A stretch of 21,138 nucleotides of DNA from contig DASZTS010000132.1 of assembly GCA_035547915.1 (NCBI GenBank), positions 1 through 21,138 on the forward strand. The letters run 5' to 3'. This document shows, in pieces, positions 16,008-21,138 of this stretch. Both the position numbers and the translations under genes were made by a program. The DNA comes from DASSFG01 sp035547915 (GTDB lineage Bacteria > Planctomycetota > Planctomycetia > Pirellulales > JAICIG01). The stretch's first letter is position 1. Each line of letters begins with the position of its first letter. Under the pieces are notes generated by a model, which did not search any database, had not been told where the DNA came from, and saw nothing but the letters and a program-made list of their open reading frames with translations.

Positions 16008-17327
16008 ATGTGGTCGCGAAAGCGGATCGACGTTGGCTGGGCCGATTTGATCTTTGCTGCGACGCGCTCGCCGTCGTCGGACGATCGGGCGTTGCTCGCC
16101 GCGGAGATTGAACAACGATGGTCGCCTGCCGGCCAGGCCGTGGTGTGCTTATCGGTGCGCAGCGCCTTCGATCTGCTGCTAAGCAGTCTCGACCTGCCTG
16201 CTGGCAGTGAGATACTTGTCAGCGCCGTAACCATAGGAGGCATGCTCCGCATCATCGCCGAGCATGGCCATGTGGCGGTTCCGGTCGATCTCGACGCCCA
16301 CCATTTGGCGCCGCGGCCCGATGCGCTGGCCCGGGCACTTTCGCCGCGGACCAAGGTGGTACTCGTCGCCCATCTCTTCGGCGGACGGATCGATCTGCGA
16401 CCGGTCGTCGAGTTTGCGCGACGCAATGACCTGATACTGATCGAGGACGCCGCGCAAGCTTACGCCGGCCCAACGTACACGGGACACCCGACGGCGGATG
16501 TCTCGCTATTCAGTTTTGGTCCGATCAAGACGGCGACGGCCCTCGGCGGAGCGATCGCCTGCGTCCGAGACCCGCAGCTTCTGATGCGTATGCGGCGGAA
16601 GCAGGTCGATTGGCCGCCGCAAAAGCGGAGTGCCTATTTGGCCCGAGTGTTGAAGTACGCCGCGCTCAAGGCGTCCTCGTCGCGGCCGGCGTATACGGCA
16701 TTACTTTCCGCCTGTCGTGCTGTTGGATCTAACCACGACCGGCTGGTGAACGGGAGTGTGCGAGGTTTTGCCGACGGCGATTTTTTCGTTCAAATACGTC
16801 GCCAGCCGTCGGCGGCCCTCTTGTCGCTCCTCAAGCGGCGGCTTACCGGTTTTGACGAGCGCCGCCTATCACAACGCGTGCGGCAAGCCGAGCTCTTAAT
16901 GGCCGGATGGCGCGGCAGTTCGCTTTTCCCGGGATCGGCCAATGAGCCCCACGTGCACTGGATGCTGCCGTTGCACACGGCCAGCCCTTCACGCCTGATC
17001 GCCAGGCTCGCCGCAGCCGGATTCGACGCCACGCAAGGCCACTCGTTGACCGTTGTGCAACCACCGCGCGCCCGCCCGGAGCTCGATCCCATTGTCGCCC
17101 GGGCAGTCATGGCCGGCATCGTCTTCGTGCCATGTTATTCCGGCATGTCCGCACCCGCCGTGGAACGATTGGCCCGCATCCTTGTCGACATCGCCGGTCA
17201 AGAATCGGACCCGCTGCCGAGTGAGGTGATTGTGGCCCATGGGGAAGCGGCCGCCTCGCCGGAAACCGCACCCGACAACATGTACATGCCGGTCGCACGA
17301 CAGGCAGGTCGGTGCGAGGCCGGATGA
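16008..17327 (+). CDS. DegT/DnrJ/EryC1/StrS-family PLP-dependent aminotransferase-like protein
   Basis: The protein has 439 residues from the ATG at 16008, with GGAG at 15994-15997 ten bases upstream. The frame can be extended to 15759, but that part overlaps the preceding gene in another frame and has no homology signal. The fold type I core is clear: SVRSAFDLLLSSLDLP (49-64), PVDLDAHHLAPRPDALARAL (92-111), VVLVAHLFGG (117-126), LILIEDAAQAYAG (142-154) with Asp147 and Gln150 near the cofactor, and SLFSFGPIKTATALGGA (166-182), in which Lys174 is the expected PLP lysine. Family members aminate sugar-nucleotide or cyclitol ketones. Some relatives have other PLP roles. The usual GxG-rich C-terminal signature is not obvious, so the substrate is open. 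The asparagine-synthetase-like gene follows after 75 bp, suggesting a shared pathway. Confidence 0.82.
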   Translation: MWSRKRIDVGWADLIFAATRSPSSDDRALLAAEIEQRWSPAGQAVVCLSVRSAFDLLLSSLDLPAGSEILVSAVTIGGMLRIIAEHGHVAVPVDLDAHHLAPRPDALARALSPRTKVVLVAHLFGGRIDLRPVVEFARRNDLILIEDAAQAYAGPTYTGHPTADVSLFSFGPIKTATALGGAIACVRDPQLLMRMRRKQVDWPPQKRSAYLARVLKYAALKASSSRPAYTALLSACRAVGSNHDRLVNGSVRGFADGDFFVQIRRQPSAALLSLLKRRLTGFDERRLSQRVRQAELLMAGWRGSSLFPGSANEPHVHWMLPLHTASPSRLIARLAAAGFDATQGHSLTVVQPPRARPELDPIVARAVMAGIVFVPCYSGMSAPAVERLARILVDIAGQESDPLPSEVIVAHGEAAASPETAPDNMYMPVARQAGRCEAG

Positions 17328-17333
17328 GCGGTT

Positions 17334-17363
17334 TTGGACTTTGGGATTTGCAACCGCTACGAT
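17334..17363 (+). promoter_or_regulatory. Candidate sigma70-like promoter of the asparagine-synthetase-like gene
   Basis: TTGGAC (17334-17339) and TACGAT (17358-17363) are separated by 18 bases. Each box keeps the key consensus positions. The start codon lies 39 bases after the -10 box, with GAGG (17394-17397) five bases before it. If real, the gene can be transcribed separately from the DegT-like gene. Confidence 0.35.
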
Positions 17364-17402
17364 GGTCGTTATCCATCCGACTCTTGATAATCCGAGGCCC
17401 TT

Positions 17403-18731
17403 ATGCACCAAAACGCACCCATCGAACGCCTGGTCGATCTTAGCGATCCCGAGGCCAATATCATTTTCAACATGACGCTCGAAGAGGCGATCGAGCGGGT
17501 CGGCTCGGGCGACCCGGAGCAGGTTCGCGCCATCGACGGGCAATTCGCGCTGGTCCATCGCCACGGTCAAACGGTGCGCATGGCCCGGTCGATCGGCAGG
17601 CCGCTGCGCTACTTCATCGCCAAACGGGCCGCGGGCCCCTGTTTGGTTGTCGCGGAAAGGATCGATGCGCTGCGAGATTTTTTGGTTCGGGAGGGTCTCG
17701 ACGGACAATTCCATCCGTCTTACACGCGGATGGTTCCGGCCCACCACATCGTCGAAATCGCCCTGGTCGGCTGCCCCGATCCCAACCCGACCTACCACCG
17801 TTTCTTAACGCCGGAGCGGAATCGCTTGCCCGCCGACCTCGATGCCATCGGTGCCGCCTACGTCGGCGCGCTGGCCGAAGAGTGCCGCAAATGGCTCGCT
17901 CGGATCGAGCCGCGGGAGCCGATCGGTGTGCTCTTCTCGGGCGGGGTCGATTCGGGCGCGCTGTTCTTGGTGCTCTACCATCTGCTGCTCTCGGGCGGCC
18001 AGTCGCCGGCACGCTTGAAGGCATTCACTCTGGCGATCGATGGCCAGGGCGACGATGTGCAGCAGGCCAGGGAGTTTTTAGACGCGCTCGGCCTGGGCCT
18101 GTTCTTGGAGGTGATCGACGTGCCGGCGACGGCGGTTGATCGCCGAGAGGCGGTGCGCGTCATCGAAGACTACAAGCCGCTGGACGTGCAGTCGGCCGCC
18201 TTTGCCTTGGCTCTCTGCCGCGGCATCCGCCAGCGCTATCCCGAATGGCGCTACCTGGCCGATGGCGACGGAGGCGACGAAAATCTCAAGGACTATCCGA
18301 TCGAAGCGAATCCCGAATTGACCATCCGCAGCGTGCTCAACAACTTAATGCTTTACCAGGAGGGGTGGGGCGTCGACGCGATCAAGCATTCGCTCACGTA
18401 CTCCGGCGGACAGAGCCGCGGGCACGTGCGCTCGTACGCCCCCGCCCGGCTGTTCGGATTCAAGGGGTTCAGCCCCTATGCCCTGCCGAACGTGATCGAA
18501 GTTGCCGAAGGAATCCCCTTCATCGAGCTGACCAACTGGCAGCACGACAAACTCTATGCGTTGAAAGGCGATATCGCCCACCGAGGAATCAAGGCCATTA
18601 CGGGGCTGGAGATGCCGGTGTTCGAGAAACGACGCTTCCAGCACGGGGCCGGTCGCCGCGAACTGCTTGCCGAGCGTCTTCCTGACGATCCGGCGGTCTA
18701 CCGCCGCGAGTTTGCCGCCCTGTACGGGTAG
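17403..18731 (+). CDS. Asparagine-synthetase-like ATP-dependent amide-forming enzyme, no N-terminal Cys
   Basis: The protein has 442 residues. The synthetase domain fills about 150-442: the pyrophosphate loop SGGVDSG (179-185), the DGDGGDENLKDYP block (287-299) equivalent to the GEGADELFGGYP region of AsnB, and the late KRRFQHGAG (409-417) matching the AsnB lysine/arginine motif. The N-terminal region keeps a reduced class-II glutaminase-like shape (AIDGQFALVHRHGQTVRMAR, then GRPLRYF), but it starts MHQNA, so the nucleophilic Cys that liberates ammonia from glutamine is missing. The enzyme should thus adenylate a carboxylate and use free ammonia or another amine, as beta-lactam synthetase-type relatives do. 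The start is fixed by GAGG at 17394-17397. The acceptor is unknown. It stands next to a DegT-like enzyme and converges with ilvD, five bases between stop codons. Confidence 0.82.
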   Translation: MHQNAPIERLVDLSDPEANIIFNMTLEEAIERVGSGDPEQVRAIDGQFALVHRHGQTVRMARSIGRPLRYFIAKRAAGPCLVVAERIDALRDFLVREGLDGQFHPSYTRMVPAHHIVEIALVGCPDPNPTYHRFLTPERNRLPADLDAIGAAYVGALAEECRKWLARIEPREPIGVLFSGGVDSGALFLVLYHLLLSGGQSPARLKAFTLAIDGQGDDVQQAREFLDALGLGLFLEVIDVPATAVDRREAVRVIEDYKPLDVQSAAFALALCRGIRQRYPEWRYLADGDGGDENLKDYPIEANPELTIRSVLNNLMLYQEGWGVDAIKHSLTYSGGQSRGHVRSYAPARLFGFKGFSPYALPNVIEVAEGIPFIELTNWQHDKLYALKGDIAHRGIKAITGLEMPVFEKRRFQHGAGRRELLAERLPDDPAVYRREFAALYG

Positions 18732-18736
18732 ACGGT

Positions 18737-20416
18737 CTATTCGTCCGTCACGCACCCTTCCGATGCGTTTTTGACGTTCTTGATGTACTTGTATAGCGTA
18801 CCGCGGGTGGCCTTGTAGGGTGGGGCCTGCCAGCGGGCGCGACGAGCAGCCAACTCGGCCGCGCTGACTTCGACTTCGAGCAGGTTCCGCCCGGCGTCGA
18901 TCACGATCCGGTCGCCGTTTTGAACCAGTGCCAGCGGACCGCCTTCTTGGGCCTCTGGGGTGATGTGACCGACGATGAATCCGTGTGAACCACCGGAGAA
19001 TCGGCCATCGGTCAGCAGGGCCACGTCTTTGCCCAAGCCCGCGCCCATGATGGCGGAGGTCGGTGTGAGCATTTCCGGCATGCCCGGCCCTCCCTTGGGG
19101 CCTTCATAGCGGATGATCACGACGTCCCCCTTCTGAATCGCCTTTCGCTCCAGCGCGGCGAGCATGTCTTCCTCGGAATCGAACACGTTCGCCGTGCCGG
19201 TGAACCGGTCGCCTTCTTTGCCGGTGATCTTCGCCACAGCGCCGGCCGGAGCGAGGTTGCCTTTGAGGATCTGAATGTGCCCGGTCGGCTTGATCGGCTT
19301 TTCGAGGGGGTGGATGATCTCCTGGCCGGCAGAAAGGCCGGGCAGATCCGCCAGGTTTTCGGCGATCGTTTTGCCCGTAACTGTCAAGCAATCGCCGTCG
19401 ATCAGCCCCTTTTCGAGCAGATATTTCATCACGCCCGGCGTGCCGCCGACCTTGTGCAGGTCTTCTTGCACGAAACGGCCGCTCGGCTTGAGATCGGCGA
19501 TGTACGGCACGCGGTTGCTCACCCGCTGGAAATCATCGATCGTCAGTTCGACTTCGACGGCCCGCGCCATGGCGATCAGGTGCAATACGGCGTTGGTCGA
19601 GCCGCCCACGGCCATGATCACGACCATGGCGTTCTCGAAGGCGCGGCGCGTCATGATGTCCCGCGGCTTGATGTCGCGTTCCAGGCAGACCCGAATCGCC
19701 CGTCCTGCGCGCTCGCACTCGTCGAGCTTCTCGGCATCTTCGGCGGGGATCGACGAGCTGTAGGGAAGCGACATGCCCATGGCCTCGATGGCGGAGGCCA
19801 TCGTATTGGCGGTGTACATGCCGCCGCACGCGCCGGCGCCGGGGCAGCTCCGGCGAACAACCTGCTCGCGCTCGGTGTCGCTGAGCTTGCCGGCCAGGTA
19901 TTCGCCGTAGCACTGGAAGGCAGAAACGATGTCGAGCTTCTCGCTGTCGCGGTGGCCGGGCTTGATGGTACCGCCGTAGACCATGAGCGAGGGGCGGTTC
20001 AAGCGACCCATGGCGATGAGGCAGCCGGGCATGTTCTTGTCGCAGCCCGGGATGGAGATGTTCGCGTCGTACCACTGGGCGTGCATCACGGTCTCGATCG
20101 AATCGGCGATCAGATCGCGCGATTGCAACGAGTAGCTCATCCCTTCGGTGCCCATTGAGATGCCGTCGCTCACGCCGATCGTGTTGAACCGCATGCCGAC
20201 CATGCCGGCCGCCTCGACACCCTGCTTCACCCGCGCGGCGAGGGTGTTCAAATGCATGTTGCACGTGTTTCCCTCGTACCACATGCTGGAAATGCCGACC
20301 TGCGGCTTGTCAAAATCCTCGGGCTTCATGCCGGTGCCGTAGAGCATCGCCTGGCTCGCGCCTTGGCTTTTGACCTGCGTGATCCGAGAGCTGTATTTAT
20401 TGAGTTGGGTCGCCAT
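18737..20416 (-). CDS. ilvD: Dihydroxy-acid dehydratase
   Basis: The protein has 559 residues, normal for IlvD. The ATG at 20416 (MATQLNKYSSRITQ) is chosen over an upstream in-frame start that adds 30 residues unlike the family. Iron-sulfur cluster ligand candidates are Cys52 (EGNTCNMHL), Cys125 (IPGCDKNMPGC) and Cys197 (CPGAGACGGMYTANTM). Lys127 in DKNMPG is the usual carbamylated, magnesium-binding lysine. The C-terminal GRFSGGSHGFIVGHITPEAQ is also intact. It catalyses the third step of valine and isoleucine synthesis, turning dihydroxy acids into 2-keto acids, in the cytoplasm. No other branched-chain gene is nearby. It lies downstream of the rRNA operon on the same strand, separated by a strong terminator and 170 bp, so it needs its own promoter. 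Confidence 0.96.
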   Translation of the reverse strand: MATQLNKYSSRITQVKSQGASQAMLYGTGMKPEDFDKPQVGISSMWYEGNTCNMHLNTLAARVKQGVEAAGMVGMRFNTIGVSDGISMGTEGMSYSLQSRDLIADSIETVMHAQWYDANISIPGCDKNMPGCLIAMGRLNRPSLMVYGGTIKPGHRDSEKLDIVSAFQCYGEYLAGKLSDTEREQVVRRSCPGAGACGGMYTANTMASAIEAMGMSLPYSSSIPAEDAEKLDECERAGRAIRVCLERDIKPRDIMTRRAFENAMVVIMAVGGSTNAVLHLIAMARAVEVELTIDDFQRVSNRVPYIADLKPSGRFVQEDLHKVGGTPGVMKYLLEKGLIDGDCLTVTGKTIAENLADLPGLSAGQEIIHPLEKPIKPTGHIQILKGNLAPAGAVAKITGKEGDRFTGTANVFDSEEDMLAALERKAIQKGDVVIIRYEGPKGGPGMPEMLTPTSAIMGAGLGKDVALLTDGRFSGGSHGFIVGHITPEAQEGGPLALVQNGDRIVIDAGRNLLEVEVSAAELAARRARWQAPPYKATRGTLYKYIKNVKNASEGCVTDE

Positions 20417-20586
20417 GCGATGCTTTTTTTGTAGATCTTTCGAGGCTGACGAGAAACCGTCGCACGTTGCGAAAGCAGCGTGCAACGCCGAGCGGTCGTC
20501 GACCACGTCTTGTTTCCGAATCGTCGGCCGGCTTCATCCTAACATCGCCGGCCGCGCGATTCATCACTGCGGCGAGCTCGGCGCGT

Positions 20587-20628
20587 AAAAAACCCCGCGG
20601 GCGTCCTGTTCGGAAAGCGCCCGCGGGG
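20587..20628 (-). terminator. Intrinsic terminator of the rRNA operon
   Basis: Plus-strand CCCCGCGGGCG (20593-20603) and CGCCCGCGGGG (20618-20628) form a perfect 11-bp stem. Read on the minus strand, the stem is followed directly by six T (20592-20587). It lies 11 bases after the 3' end of 5S rRNA, where an rRNA operon terminator is expected, and shields ilvD from rRNA transcription. Confidence 0.93.
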
Positions 20629-20639
20629 CATGAACAAAA

Positions 20640-20746
20640 TCCGGCAACACCTACTCTCGCACTTTGGGTACTACCATCGGCTCTGAAAGCTTAACTACCG
20701 TGTTCGGAATGGAAACGGGTGTGGCCTTTCAGATATGGTCACCGGA
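20640..20746 (-). rRNA. rrf: 5S ribosomal RNA
   Basis: The minus strand reads TCCGGTGACCATATCTGAAA onward and contains the conserved 5S core CCATTCCGAACACGG (loop C region) and GATGGTAGTACCC, ending GTGTTGCCGGA. The two ends (20746-20738 and 20648-20640) pair as helix I over nine positions including G-U pairs, which sets the boundaries at 107 nt, a usual bacterial size. It follows the 23S gene by about 133 bp and precedes a strong terminator. Exact mature ends could differ by a few bases. Confidence 0.95.
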
Positions 20747-20879
20747 AAGGGGCCGGCGAGGCGGTTAGACCTCGACCGGCCAAGGTTGTGGTATCGAGTG
20801 GCGGCTCGTAAGAACGGGCATGAAGCCCGCCCTTCTACGGCACCAGCACCACGCTCTGGGAAAGAGCGTTGGATAAATG
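20747..20879 (-). other. Transcribed 23S-5S spacer with three hairpins
   Basis: The spacer contains no tRNA. It holds three inverted repeats: 20751-20781 (GGCCGG/CCGGCC plus CGAGG/CCTCG, with one bulged A), 20808-20838 (an extended imperfect palindrome centred on CGGGC-ATGAA-GCCCG) and 20851-20869 (ACGCTC/GAGCGT). The first sits five bases before 5S and the third about ten bases after 23S, positions fitting RNA processing stems. Processing itself is inferred. Confidence 0.7.
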
Positions 20880-21138
20880 TGGTCAAGCGTTCGTCCGTTA
20901 GTACCGGTTAGCTTAGTACATTGCTGCACGTACACATCCGGCCTATCAACCTGGTCGTCTTCCAGGGGACTTTCGAGCAAAAGCTCAACGAAACCTCATC
21001 TTGGAGCGGGCTTCACGCTTATATGCTTTCAGCGTTTATCCTTTCCGTTCTTAGCTATCCAGCCGTGCCGCTAGCGCGACAACTGGAACACCAGAGGAAC
21101 GTCCTTCCAAATCCTCTCGTACTAAAGAAGAATCTCCT
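20880..21138 (-). rRNA. rrl: 23S ribosomal RNA, 3' end (partial)
   Basis: The minus strand of the last 259 bases reads as the 3' portion of 23S rRNA. It includes the sarcin-ricin loop AGTACGAGAGGA (about 21123-21112), GGATAGCTAAGAACGGAAAG, CTGAAAGCATATAAGCGTGA and the terminal GCTAACCGGTACTAACGG. The distance from the sarcin-ricin loop to the end matches that in Escherichia coli. The 5' part lies outside the window. The 3' end, near 20880, is estimated to within about ten bases. Confidence 0.96.

Noticed and set aside
16008..18731. Lasso-peptide biosynthesis, suggested by the AsnB-like enzyme without Cys
   Set aside because: No precursor peptide, RRE protein or transglutaminase-like protease is found nearby. 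A dedicated cyclase is not supported.
18731..18749. Small hairpin (GACGG/CCGTC) over the convergent stop codons of the asparagine-synthetase-like gene and ilvD
   Set aside because: Only five base pairs with a nine-base loop and no T-run on either strand, so not supported as a bidirectional terminator.

Overview
The window looks like chromosomal DNA from a planctomycete, probably of the Pirellula group. This is inferred from high GC content, a DUF1573 protein next to a PCGC-type tetraheme cytochrome, a LEPR-XLL-like motif (SLEDRVLP) in a small acidic protein, an integrase relic that I recall as typical of planctomycete tyrosine recombinases, and mostly weak Shine-Dalgarno sequences. No taxonomic marker was compared computationally.

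Layout. Bases 1-644 hold no intact gene, but do hold a frameshifted relic of a tyrosine recombinase. A secreted alpha/beta hydrolase (645-1658, +) converges on a long minus-strand block read from right to left: a polymer ligase/polymerase-like membrane protein with a TPR tail (8491-10728), a DUF1573 protein (7079-8281), a tetraheme cytochrome fused to a phosphoesterase-like domain (5415-6887), and two half ABC exporters (3443-5269 and 1683-3443) coupled by a one-base stop/start overlap. A roughly 400-bp divergent gap follows. The plus strand then carries a small HEAT-repeat protein, uvrB, a zinc-ribbon/proline-rich tail-anchored protein, a CsbD-like membrane protein, the LEPR-like protein, a DegT-type PLP enzyme and an asparagine-synthetase-like enzyme without the N-terminal cysteine. 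These converge on ilvD (18737-20416, -). Upstream of ilvD on the same strand are a strong intrinsic terminator, a 5S rRNA gene, a structured 133-bp spacer and the 3' end of a 23S rRNA gene that runs off the window.

How genes may work together. The ABC pair shows the sequence asymmetry of a heterodimeric exporter with one degenerate ATP site. The DegT and asparagine-synthetase-like genes form a plausible two-step module (PLP chemistry, then ATP-dependent amide formation) of unknown product. The cytochrome and DUF1573 proteins both carry N-terminal export signals. UvrB, IlvD and the rRNA are housekeeping.

I found no intact mobile element, CRISPR array or tRNA, and no clear-cut defence or biosynthetic system. 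The most noteworthy items are the ABC asymmetry, the cysteine-less asparagine-synthetase-like gene beside the DegT enzyme, the degenerate phosphoesterase-cytochrome fusion, the decayed integrase and a REP-like palindrome in the 23S-5S spacer.
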